This document shows, in pieces, positions 1 to 5,549 of a stretch of 5,549 bases of DNA. A model generated the notes under the pieces. It was not told where the DNA came from. It saw only the letters and a program-made list of their open reading frames with translations, and searched no databases. Made by a program: the position numbers and the translations under genes. Where the stretch lies: the NCBI GenBank assembly GCA_027323595.1, contig DAHWBL010000350.1, forward strand, positions 1 through 5,549, given 5' to 3'. The DNA comes from Acetobacteraceae bacterium. GTDB lineage: Bacteria > Pseudomonadota > Alphaproteobacteria > Acetobacterales > Acetobacteraceae. The stretch's first letter is position 1, and each line of letters starts with the position of its first letter.

Positions 1-1405
1 GCTCGCGCTTGAACTCCACCTTGGCCAGGCTGCCATCGAGCGCGGCGTTCAGCAGCGCGCGGGTGTGGCGGATCGACATCCGCTTGCCCACGCCGTAGCG
101 CCCGCCGCTCCAGCCGGTGTTCACCAGCCAGCAATCGACGTTGTAGCGCTCGATCAGCTTGGCCAGCATGGCGCCGTATTCCTCCGGCGGGCGCGGCAGG
201 AAGGGCGAGCCGAAGCAGGTGGAGAAGGTCGCCTCGGGCTCGTTGCCGAGCCCCTTCTCGGTGCCCGCCACCTTGGCGGTGTAGCCGGACAGGAAATGAT
301 ACATCGCCTGCGCGGGCGACAATTTGGCGATCGGGGGCATCACCCCGAAGGCATCCGCGCACAGCATCATGAGGTTGCGCGGCTGCCCGCCCATGCCGGC
401 GGGCACGCAGTTGGGGATGAACTCCACCGGATAGCACGAGCGGGTGTTCTCGGTCAGCGACTGGTCGTGCAGGTCGAGCCGGCCGCGCTCGTCGGCGATC
501 ACGTTTTCCAACACGGTGCCGAAACGGTGCGTCGCCGCCCAGATCTCCGGCTCGGCCTCCTGGCTGAGATCGATCACCTTGGCGTAGCAGCCGCCCTCGA
601 AATTGAACACGCCCTCGGGGCCCCAGCCATGCTCGTCATCGCCGATCAGCGGCCGGCGGGGGTCCGACGACAATGTCGTCTTGCCGGTGCCCGACAGGCC
701 GAAGAACAAGGCCACGTCGCCGTCCTTGCCGACATTGGCCGAGCAGTGCATCGGCATCATGCCCTTCGCCGGCAGCAGCCAGTTCATCACCGTGAAGATC
801 GATTTCTTGATCTCGCCGGCATACAGCGTGCCGCAGCACACGATCAGCCGCTGGGTGAAGGACAGCGCGATGGCGGTGGAGGTGCGCACCCCGTCGATCG
901 CCGGATCGGCCTGCATCTCGGGCGCGTGCAGAATGACGAAATCGGGCTTGAAGCCGGGCAGGTCGGCCGGGGCGGGGCGGATGAACATGTTGCGCGCGAA
1001 CAGCGCCTGCCAGGCGCCGGTGGTGACCAGCCGCACGCTGATCCGATGGTTCGGATCAGCGCCCGCATAGAGGTCCTGCACGAACAGCTCCTGGCCTTGC
1101 AGATACGCCTGCACGCGACCTTTCAGAACCTCGAACTTTTCCATCGAGAGCTTGTTGTTGCCGCCCCACCAGATCTGTTCGGACACGCCAGGCTCATCGA
1201 CGGTGAATTTGTCCTTCACCGAGCGCCCGGTATGCACCCCGGTCTGCACGATCATCGCGCCATCCTCGGACAATCTGCCCTCGTTGCGGCGGACGAAATG
1301 CGCGGTCAACTGGTTGGCGGTGAGGTTCGCATGCACCGCCCGCGCATCGGGCAGGCCGGTGCCGGCCAGCGGGGAGACATGGCTGTGGTGCGTCTGATCG
1401 TTCAC
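1..1405 (-). CDS. pckA: Phosphoenolpyruvate carboxykinase (ATP), C-terminus cut off by window edge
   Basis: This enzyme converts oxaloacetate and ATP to phosphoenolpyruvate, CO2 and ADP in the cytosol, the first committed step of gluconeogenesis from C4 acids. The 468 visible residues read through without a stop. They carry the family's signature set: TGVHTGRS with substrate Arg61, YAGEIKK with Tyr195 and Lys201 and HCSANVG with His220 (metal/substrate ligands), the PEPCK P-loop GLSGTGKTTLS at 236-246, the kinase-2 motif LIGDDEHGW with Asp256/257, ENTR with Arg322, and the adenine-site stretch VNTGWSGGRYGVGKR near 428-441. All key residues are present. ATP-type enzymes are usually about 530-540 residues, so roughly 65-70 are missing off the left edge. 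The start is GTG at 1405, chosen because GGAGGAAA lies just upstream. An in-frame GTG 54 bp further upstream lacks a comparable site. The gene lies downstream of the HugZ-like gene on the same strand, close to chvI, an alphaproteobacterial neighbourhood. Confidence 0.97.
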   Translation of the reverse strand, partial: MNDQTHHSHVSPLAGTGLPDARAVHANLTANQLTAHFVRRNEGRLSEDGAMIVQTGVHTGRSVKDKFTVDEPGVSEQIWWGGNNKLSMEKFEVLKGRVQAYLQGQELFVQDLYAGADPNHRISVRLVTTGAWQALFARNMFIRPAPADLPGFKPDFVILHAPEMQADPAIDGVRTSTAIALSFTQRLIVCCGTLYAGEIKKSIFTVMNWLLPAKGMMPMHCSANVGKDGDVALFFGLSGTGKTTLSSDPRRPLIGDDEHGWGPEGVFNFEGGCYAKVIDLSQEAEPEIWAATHRFGTVLENVIADERGRLDLHDQSLTENTRSCYPVEFIPNCVPAGMGGQPRNLMMLCADAFGVMPPIAKLSPAQAMYHFLSGYTAKVAGTEKGLGNEPEATFSTCFGSPFLPRPPEEYGAMLAKLIERYNVDCWLVNTGWSGGRYGVGKRMSIRHTRALLNAALDGSLAKVEFKRE

Positions 1406-1510
1406 GGCGGCGTTTCCTCCGGGTCGGGCGCCGCATGGTGCGACGCCAGCCTTGTTCACAAAGATGGCGAGTTTCTTACGGGAGCCGCGCTGGCTGGTCC
1501 AGTGATCCGC
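1406..1510 (-). promoter_or_regulatory. Intergenic leader before pckA
   Basis: These 105 bp separate the stop of the HugZ-like gene from the pckA start. The spacing is wide enough for pckA to have its own promoter, though read-through from upstream is also possible. I could not find a convincing -35/-10 pair. The only internal symmetry is a weak palindrome at 1452-1461 (TTGT-TC-ACAA), which could be an operator half-site pair or chance. No terminator hairpin with a T-run is visible after the HugZ-like gene. Confidence 0.3.
1416..1420 (-). promoter_or_regulatory. Ribosome binding site of pckA
   Basis: On the minus strand, GGAGG (continuing as GGAGGAAA) stands 10 bases before the GTG at 1405. 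It is a strong match to the anti-Shine-Dalgarno sequence. It decides the start, because no ATG lies in frame nearby until about residue 51, beyond conserved sequence. Confidence 0.75.
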
Positions 1511-2254
1511 TCAGGTGCTGCGTGCAATTCTCGCCAGCCTGATCAGCGCGGCACGCACCCCCTCGGGCCCGTCCACCGCCGCCGGCCAGTCGATCCGCGC
1601 CACATGCTCGCCGTCGGCGGCGTCGAACCCGTCGATATCGACAGCCACCATCCGCCAGTTGCCCGCGCCGTGCGCGGCCGACACGATCGCGCGCACGGCG
1701 GCGGCATGATCGTTGTTGCAATGCACAAGAATGTCGGCCTCCGCCGCCGCGACGGCGGCCACCGCCGCTGCCGGCGGCAGCAGTTCGGCCAGGCGCGGCC
1801 GCGCGGCGCGGGCGAAGCCGCCGACGAACTGCGCTCCGCGCGGGGCGATGCGCCACAGCGCGAAATCGGCGAACCCCGCATACAGCGCGCCATAGGGATG
1901 GATCGCCAGCCACCGTGCCCGCCCGGCCGCGTCGTCACACATCTCGGCAAGCCCGGTGAGGGTGGCGCGCGGCGCGGTCTGCGGGTTGGCCGCCGCCGCC
2001 GGGCCCTGCACCATCAGCGCGCAGCGCGGCTCGGCCTGCAACTGGCGGGTGTGTTCGGACAGGCTCGACAGCAGCAGCAGGATCGACAGATCGGGCGCGA
2101 TCGCGGGGGTCACCAGCGCGGCGAAGGGCTGCCCGGCCGACTGGGTGGCCAGCACGCCGGCGCGCGCGCCGCGCAGCAACAGGCGCACCGCGCGCCCGGC
2201 CGGCATTTCCGCAGCCCTCGCCTCCTGCTCGCCACCATCGCCGCTTTCCGCCAC
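1511..2254 (-). CDS. HugZ-family protein: PNPOx-like flavin-fold domain plus DUF2470
   Basis: The predicted product has 247 residues. Residues about 20-150 match the split-barrel fold of pyridoxamine-phosphate-oxidase-like proteins in the HugZ/heme-utilisation arrangement: RLLLRGARAGVLAT, LSSLSEHTRQLQAEPRCALMVQG, RATLTGLAE, then HPYGALYAGFADFALWRIAPRGAQFVGGFARA. Residues about 160-245 match the C-terminal DUF2470 domain, with HCNNDHAAAVRAIV and WRMVAVDIDGFD. Characterised members (Helicobacter HugZ, rhizobial HmuQ/HmuD) bind and degrade heme. Many others are annotated only as putative flavin-dependent oxidases, so heme degradation here is inference. There are no signal or membrane segments, so it is probably cytosolic. 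The start is GTG at 2254, chosen for a GGAG seven bases upstream. An ATG at 2320 would overlap the chvI start, and one at 2206 has a poorly spaced site. The gene reads toward pckA and is divergent from chvI. No heme-transport genes are visible beside it. Confidence 0.85.
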   Translation of the reverse strand: MAESGDGGEQEARAAEMPAGRAVRLLLRGARAGVLATQSAGQPFAALVTPAIAPDLSILLLLSSLSEHTRQLQAEPRCALMVQGPAAAANPQTAPRATLTGLAEMCDDAAGRARWLAIHPYGALYAGFADFALWRIAPRGAQFVGGFARAARPRLAELLPPAAAVAAVAAAEADILVHCNNDHAAAVRAIVSAAHGAGNWRMVAVDIDGFDAADGEHVARIDWPAAVDGPEGVRAALIRLARIARST

Positions 2255-2318
2255 AATCGCGCTCCATATGTCAGGTTGCCGCCGCACCAAGCGGGGGTGC
2301 AAGCATGGGGTTGCCCGC
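2255..2318. promoter_or_regulatory. Divergent promoter region, HugZ-like gene / chvI
   Basis: These 64 bp must hold the start signals of at least the chvIG operon and probably the HugZ-like gene. Two patterns are visible. One is an inverted repeat, GCACC (2284-2288) and GGTGC (2296-2300), with seven bases between. The other is a direct repeat of GGTTGCC at 2274-2280 and 2309-2315 that flanks it. Either could be an operator, for example for autoregulation by ChvI, but I recognise no established ChvI box. No clear sigma-70 hexamers stand out. The chvI ribosome site is weak, a GGGG at 2307-2310 eight bases before the ATG. Confidence 0.4.
2262..2265 (-). promoter_or_regulatory. Ribosome binding site of the HugZ-like gene
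   Basis: On the minus strand, GGAG is followed by seven bases (CGCGATT) and then GTG at 2254. This is near-ideal spacing and is the reason for choosing this start over the in-frame ATGs at 2320 and 2206. Confidence 0.5.
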
Positions 2319-3017
2319 ATGAAACAGACAATCGCCCTGGTCGATGACGATCGCAACATCCTCACCTCGGTGCAGATGACGCTCGAACAGGAAGGCTTCG
2401 CGGTGCGCACCTACACCGATGGCGAGGCGGCGTTGCAGGGCATCATCGCCCGTCCGGTGGACCTTGCCGTGCTCGACATCAAGATGCCGCGCATGGACGG
2501 CATGGAGCTGCTCCAGCGGCTGCGCCAGCGCTCCGCCCTGCCGGTGATCTTTCTGACCAGCAAGGACGAGGAGGTGGACGAGCTGATGGGCCTGCGGCTG
2601 GGCGCGGACGACTACATCACTAAGCCGTTCAGCCAGCGCCTTCTGCTCGAACGCATCCGCACCTTGCTGCGCCGCAACGAAACCTCGCGCGCCGAGGGCT
2701 CGGGCGCGGCACCGGGGCTGATGGTGCGCGGCGAGCTGTCGCTCGACGACACCAAGCATCAATGCCTGTGGAAGGGCGCGGACATCCAGCTCACCGTCAC
2801 CGAGTTCCTGCTGGTCAAGGCGCTGGCGGCGCGCCCTGGCATGGTCAAATCCCGTGACCAGCTCATCGATGCCGCCTATGGCGAGAACATCTATGTCGAT
2901 GACCGCACCATCGACAGCCACGTGAAGCGGGTGCGCAAGAAATTCCGCGCGGTGGATGACAGCTTCAACCAGATCGAAACCCTCTATGGCATCGGCTATC
3001 GCTACAAGGAGAGCTGA
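2319..3017 (+). CDS. chvI: ChvI-type response regulator, OmpR/PhoB family
   Basis: This 232-residue regulator has a receiver domain at about 3-117. The acidic pocket Asp9-Asp10-Asp11 (LVDDDRN), phosphoacceptor Asp53 (VLDIKMPRMDG), Thr80 (IFLTSKDE) and Lys102 (ITKPFSQR) are all intact. An OmpR-type winged-helix DNA-binding domain follows at about 135-230 and ends GYRYKES. The stretches SKDEEVDELMGLRLGADDYITKPFSQRLL, MVKSRDQLIDAAYGENIYVDDRTIDSHVKRVRKKFR and FNQIETLYGIGYRYKE are very like ChvI of rhizobia, including the closeness to pckA. In those bacteria ChvI, phosphorylated by ChvG/ExoS, controls acid and envelope-stress responses, exopolysaccharide and metabolism. The target set here is not visible. 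The ATG at 2319 is used because the receiver begins immediately after it. Its stop overlaps the chvG start by one base (TGATG), so the two are translationally coupled. Confidence 0.93.
   Translation: MKQTIALVDDDRNILTSVQMTLEQEGFAVRTYTDGEAALQGIIARPVDLAVLDIKMPRMDGMELLQRLRQRSALPVIFLTSKDEEVDELMGLRLGADDYITKPFSQRLLLERIRTLLRRNETSRAEGSGAAPGLMVRGELSLDDTKHQCLWKGADIQLTVTEFLLVKALAARPGMVKSRDQLIDAAYGENIYVDDRTIDSHVKRVRKKFRAVDDSFNQIETLYGIGYRYKES
3006..3011 (+). promoter_or_regulatory. Ribosome binding site of chvG
   Basis: AAGGAG lies inside the last codons of chvI, five bases before the chvG ATG. Together with the overlapping TGATG it indicates coupled translation and fixes the chvG start. Confidence 0.75.
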
Positions 3018-4681
3018 TGCCCGAAGCGCCCATCCCGCCGGGCCCGCCGGCCGTGCCGCCACCGCGGCTGCGCCGCGCGCTGGTGTCGCCGCTGATGCGC
3101 CGCATCATGCTGGTGAACGCGCTGCCGCTGGTGCTGCTGGTCGCCACGCTGCTGTATCTGGACCAGTACCAGAACGGCCTGCTGGAGGCCGAGGTCGGCT
3201 CGCTGCGTGAGCAGGCCTCGATCTATGCCGGCGCGCTCGGCGAAAGTGCCGTCACCGACCGCGACCCCGACCATCCAACCCTGGTCGCCGAGATCGCCCG
3301 CCCGCTGCTGCGCCGGCTGACCGAGCCCACCCCCACCGCGCAGGCGCGGCTGTATGCGCCCGATGGCACGCTGGTCGCCGACAGCCGGGTGCGCGAGGGC
3401 CAGGGCGGGGCGGTCACCACCGAGGCGCTGCCGCCTGCCGCACCGCGCGGGCTGTTTCAATATGTCGTCGGCACGCTCTACGAACATCTGATGCGGCTGA
3501 TGCCGCACCAGGGCGAAAGCGTGATCACCGTGCCGACCGGACCAGGCGTGGACTGGCAGCCCGACGTGAAGGAGGAGCTGCGGCTCGACAGCTCCGACAA
3601 ATCGCGCGAGATGCCGCCCTTCATCCGCCGCACCGAGGACAACCGGCTGCTGGTCACCGTGGTCGAACCGGTGCAGCGCGACCGCCACACCGTGGGCATC
3701 GTCATGCTCACCCGCGAGGCGCGCGTCGTCGAGGACAGCCTGTTCGCCATCCGCATGTCCATCCTGGCGTTGTTCACGCTGGCCATCGGTCTGACGGTGA
3801 TGCTGTCGTGGTATCTGTCGCTGACCATCGCGCGGCCGATCCTGCGGCTTGCCGGTGCCGCCTATTCGATGCGCGAGGGCCAAGGCCGCACCGGCGCGGT
3901 GCCGGCCTCGCTGATGGCGCGCACCGACGAGGTCGGCACGCTGGCGCAGGCATTGTCGGCGTCGGCCACCGCGCTGTGGGCGCGCATGGACGCCACCGAA
4001 CGCTTCGCCGCCGATGTCGCGCACGAGATCAAGAACCCGCTCAGCTCGATCCGCAGCGCCATCGAAACCCTGCGCCGCATCGAGGACCCCGCCCAGCAGC
4101 GCCGCCTGCTGGCCATCATCGCCGACGATGTCGGACGGCTCGACCGGCTGATCAGCGACATTTCCGACGCGAGCCGGCTTGATGCCGAACTTTCCCGCGT
4201 GGCGCTGGAACCGATCGATATCGCGCCGATCCTGGCGATCCTCGCCGAGATCCACGACGCCACCGCCGACCCCGGCGCGCCCAAACTCGCCGTCGATGCC
4301 CCGCCCGAGGGGCTGGTGGTGCGCGGCGTGGAGGACCGGCTGGTGCAGGTGCTGCGCAACCTGCTCGGCAACGCCATCAGTTTCTCGCCGCCCGGCGGCA
4401 CCATCACCCTGCGCGGGCGCGACACCGGCGCTGGCATCGAGATCGGCATCGAGGACGAGGGCCCTGGCATCCCCGATGCGCGGCTAGAAAATATCTTCGA
4501 TCGCTTCTACAGCGAACGCCCCGCCGGCGAACGTTTCGGCCAGCATTCGGGCCTTGGGCTGTCGATCAGCCGCCAGATCGTGCAGGCGCTGCATGGCCAG
4601 ATCAGCGCCGAAAATCGCCGCGACCCCACCGGCCGCGTGATCGGCGCGCGCTTCGTCGTGCAACTCCCCAAATCCCCGTAG
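3017..4681 (+). CDS. chvG: ChvG-type sensor histidine kinase
   Basis: This 554-residue inner-membrane kinase is the partner of the response regulator just upstream. In order, it has a short proline-rich cytoplasmic N-terminus (1-20), a membrane segment at about 30-48, a periplasmic sensor region at about 50-245 as in ChvG/ExoS proteins, a second membrane segment at about 247-270, and a HAMP linker. The dimerisation domain carries the H-box FAADVAHEIKNPLSSIRSA, with phosphorylated His336. The ATPase domain has the N-box NLLGNAISFS (Asn452), the G1 box DEGPGIP (Asp480), the F-box FDRFYSERP and the G2 box GLGLSIS (512-518). All catalytic boxes are intact. Rhizobial homologues are somewhat longer, mostly outside the kinase core. 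In rhizobia the periplasmic protein ExoR restrains this sensor, but no exoR is seen here. The stop codon lies within an inverted GTAG hairpin repeat that probably also ends the transcript. Confidence 0.93.
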   Translation: MPEAPIPPGPPAVPPPRLRRALVSPLMRRIMLVNALPLVLLVATLLYLDQYQNGLLEAEVGSLREQASIYAGALGESAVTDRDPDHPTLVAEIARPLLRRLTEPTPTAQARLYAPDGTLVADSRVREGQGGAVTTEALPPAAPRGLFQYVVGTLYEHLMRLMPHQGESVITVPTGPGVDWQPDVKEELRLDSSDKSREMPPFIRRTEDNRLLVTVVEPVQRDRHTVGIVMLTREARVVEDSLFAIRMSILALFTLAIGLTVMLSWYLSLTIARPILRLAGAAYSMREGQGRTGAVPASLMARTDEVGTLAQALSASATALWARMDATERFAADVAHEIKNPLSSIRSAIETLRRIEDPAQQRRLLAIIADDVGRLDRLISDISDASRLDAELSRVALEPIDIAPILAILAEIHDATADPGAPKLAVDAPPEGLVVRGVEDRLVQVLRNLLGNAISFSPPGGTITLRGRDTGAGIEIGIEDEGPGIPDARLENIFDRFYSERPAGERFGQHSGLGLSISRQIVQALHGQISAENRRDPTGRVIGARFVVQLPKSP

Positions 4682-4734
4682 GGCGGGCGCGTCCCGCCGC
4701 TTCGGGCAAAGTGGCGGGATGCTCCCGCCCTACG
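4677..4734. repeat. Inverted pair of GTAG hairpins (REP/BIME-like), probable bidirectional terminator
   Basis: The outer arms CGTAGGGCGGG (4677-4687) and CCCGCCCTACG (4724-4734) are perfect reverse complements. Inner arms TCCCGCC (4692-4698) and GGCGGGA (4713-4719) are too. Each half is also a hairpin by itself, with GGCGGG and CCCGCC pairing over five-base loops (4682-4698 and 4713-4729), and each is preceded on its own strand by GTAG. A GTAG tetranucleotide followed by a short GC-rich stem-loop, in inverted pairs, is the hallmark of REP elements mobilised by TnpA-REP (RAYT) transposases. It sits between two convergent genes and supplies the TAG stop codons of both (4679-4681 plus; 4730-4732 minus). 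It would fold in either transcript, so a transcription-ending or mRNA-protecting role is likely. No T-run follows, so classical intrinsic termination is unproven. Confidence 0.75.
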
Positions 4735-5332
4735 AAGCCGACCAGGCTCGGCCGCGCCAGGGGATAAGGGCTGGGACACGCGCGCGATACCGCGCATAGA
4801 CCGGCCCCAGACGCCGCAGCAGCGCGGCCTCCTCGAAGCGCAGGCCGATCAGGATATAGGCTGTCGCGAACAGCAACGTCGCCAAGCCACGCACATCCGA
4901 AACGATCGCGGCGAGCAGCAGGATGGTGGCCGAATAGAGCGGGTGGCGCACGAAACGCTGCACCCCCACCGCGACGAACGGCTCGTCGTCCTCGGTGTGC
5001 GGCGCGCGCAACTGGGCGATGCCGGCAAACCGCGCCATGTCGTAGCCGCGCGCCGCCGCCACCATCAGCACCGCGCCGGCGAGCCCGGCGAGCACCTGCG
5101 CGCCCACCAGCCACCCCGGCCGCGCCCACGCGCCCGGCGCGACGACCGCGTGCCCGAGCCACAGCAGCAAGGCGAACTGCACCAGCGCGATCAGATTCCA
5201 CACCAGCCGCATCGCCCGCCCGCAGGCACGCTTCAACCAGGCCTTCGCCGGCTCGCGCGCCAGCAGCGAATGCGCGGCGCCGAAGCCCACCCACCCAGCC
5301 GCATAAACCACCAGGCCGTCAACAGGACTCAT
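4730..5332 (-). CDS. Integral membrane protein of the NnrU / isoprenylcysteine methyltransferase-like superfamily
   Basis: The predicted product is a 200-residue, strongly hydrophobic protein with about five membrane segments, near residues 5-22, 43-63, 76-95, 134-146 and 149-164. The C-terminal half shows the pattern of the ICMT/PEMT-like membrane methyltransferases: VQRFVRHPLYSA (129-135), then LRFEEAALLRRLGPVYARYRARVPALIP (164-191) with the paired glutamates, tyrosines and closing proline typical of the S-adenosylmethionine site. NnrU and methanethiol methyltransferase MddA belong to the same group. The sequence alone does not show the substrate, so no gene name is given. The ATG at 5332 has a GTAGGG upstream. 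A GTG at 5341 would add three residues (MRA). The gene converges on chvG and its TAG stop lies in the right arm of the hairpin repeat. It lies downstream of the RND gene on the same strand, separated by the AT-rich hairpin cluster, so it is probably transcribed separately. Confidence 0.8.
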   Translation of the reverse strand: MSPVDGLVVYAAGWVGFGAAHSLLAREPAKAWLKRACGRAMRLVWNLIALVQFALLLWLGHAVVAPGAWARPGWLVGAQVLAGLAGAVLMVAAARGYDMARFAGIAQLRAPHTEDDEPFVAVGVQRFVRHPLYSATILLLAAIVSDVRGLATLLFATAYILIGLRFEEAALLRRLGPVYARYRARVPALIPWRGRAWSAS

Positions 5333-5362
5333 CGCGCGCACCCTACGAGAACCAAAAGGTCA

Positions 5363-5431
5363 AAAAGTTCTTTGGTTCTTTCTTTTAAGAAAGAACGTTC
5401 TTTTTTGAAAAAAAAGAACCAAAAAACTTTT
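5363..5431. repeat. AT-rich nested inverted repeats able to form a three-way junction
   Basis: This is the only strongly AT-rich stretch in the window. It divides without gaps into four parts. An outer stem pairs 5363-5374 with 5420-5431, with one mismatch in 12. Inside it are two adjacent hairpins: 5375-5396, with GTTCTTTCTT and AAGAAAGAAC over two bases, and 5397-5419, with GTTCTTTTTT and AAAAAAGAAC over three bases. Both inner stems are perfect 10-mers sharing a GTTCTTTYTT arm. Alternative pairings exist: the palindrome AAGAACGTTCTT at 5391-5402 allows one long hairpin, and AGAACCAAA (5348-5356) can pair with TTTGGTTCT (5371-5379). Placed just after the RND gene and before the next minus-strand gene, it probably acts as a terminator, as T-runs occur on both strands. 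Its regular build also suggests a dispersed repeat. Confidence 0.75.
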
Positions 5432-5452
5432 GTGATTTATGCTGTCCTGACC

Positions 5453-5549
5453 TTAGACTTTCGCATCCGGGTTGCGCAGGACGACGTAGATCGCCGGGAT
5501 CACCAGCACCGTCAGCAGGGTGGAGGAGGCGAGGCCGAACAGCAGCGAG
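5453..5549 (-). CDS. RND-family efflux permease, C-terminal fragment
   Basis: Only the last 31 codons and the TAA stop are inside the window; the rest lies beyond the right edge. The peptide SLLFGLASSTLLTVLVIPAIYVVLRNPDAKV has the final membrane helix of AcrB/CusA-like RND permeases, where a G-x-x-x-S-T-x-L-T-x-hydrophobic-x-P-x-x-Y pattern is typical. These proteins are inner-membrane proton-driven pumps that export drugs or metals through a tripartite complex. The fragment is too short to tell which substrate class it belongs to, and no partner genes are visible. An AT-rich hairpin cluster starts about 20 bp after the stop and likely ends its transcript. Confidence 0.75.
   Translation of the reverse strand, partial: SLLFGLASSTLLTVLVIPAIYVVLRNPDAKV

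Noticed and set aside
1452..1461. TTGT-TC-ACAA palindrome upstream of pckA as an operator
   Set aside because: The arms are only four bases, and no promoter can be placed next to it; kept only as a remark in the leader entry.
65..2347. Very long open frame on the plus strand antisense to pckA and the HugZ-like gene
   Set aside because: It is rich in Arg, His, Gly and Ala with no recognisable domain. It lies opposite two clear genes and spans both of them and their intergenic gap, as expected from high-GC codon bias in the true frames.
3002..4255. 417-codon open frame on the minus strand opposite chvG
   Set aside because: Its composition is dominated by Arg, Gln, His, Gly and Asp with no motif, and it is fully antisense to an intact histidine kinase with all catalytic boxes.
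5358..5363. TTGACC on the minus strand as a -35 box for the methyltransferase-like gene
   Set aside because: At 17 bases spacing the next hexamer is TGCGCG, which is no -10 box, and the hexamer overlaps the hairpin cluster.
5356..5454. AAGGTCA (5356-5362) and TGACCTT (5448-5454) as terminal inverted repeats around the AT-rich element
   Set aside because: Seven bases at this distance can match by chance, the right copy overlaps the RND stop codon, and no target duplication is seen.

Overview
The window is a high-GC stretch that looks like an alphaproteobacterial chromosome. Two things support this. An ATP-type phosphoenolpyruvate carboxykinase gene (pckA) lies beside a two-component system of the ChvI/ChvG (ExoS/ChvI) type, and this pairing is well known in rhizobia and their relatives. 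Acetobacteraceae or a related high-GC lineage is possible, because the AT-rich intergenic hairpin cluster at 5363-5431 recalls elements of that family, but this is an impression and not a proof.

Layout. Positions 1-1405 (minus strand) hold most of pckA, whose C-terminal end runs off the left edge. After 105 bp, a HugZ-like gene (1511-2254, minus) reads in the same direction as pckA. A 64-bp divergent spacer (2255-2318) separates it from the plus-strand pair chvI (2319-3017) and chvG (3017-4681), which overlap by one base and so form an operon. chvG ends inside a 58-bp inverted pair of GTAG hairpins (REP/BIME-like, 4677-4734). The right arm of this element also supplies the stop codon of a convergent membrane methyltransferase-like gene (4730-5332, minus). 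Upstream of that gene is an AT-rich cluster of nested hairpins (5363-5431). The window ends with the last 31 codons of an RND-type efflux permease gene (5453-5549, minus).

How the genes fit together. ChvG is an inner-membrane sensor kinase and ChvI its OmpR-type response regulator. In rhizobia this pair responds to acid or envelope stress and controls surface polysaccharides and central metabolism. PckA makes phosphoenolpyruvate from oxaloacetate, the entry step of gluconeogenesis. The HugZ-like flavin-fold protein sits between the two and is an insertion relative to the rhizobial order as I know it. The methyltransferase-like and RND genes look like unrelated neighbours, set off by the two repeat elements.

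I see no RNA genes, CRISPR arrays, insertion sequences or phage genes, and no stretch longer than about 110 bp without a gene. The least ordinary parts are the two intergenic repeat structures. The protein-coding content is conventional.
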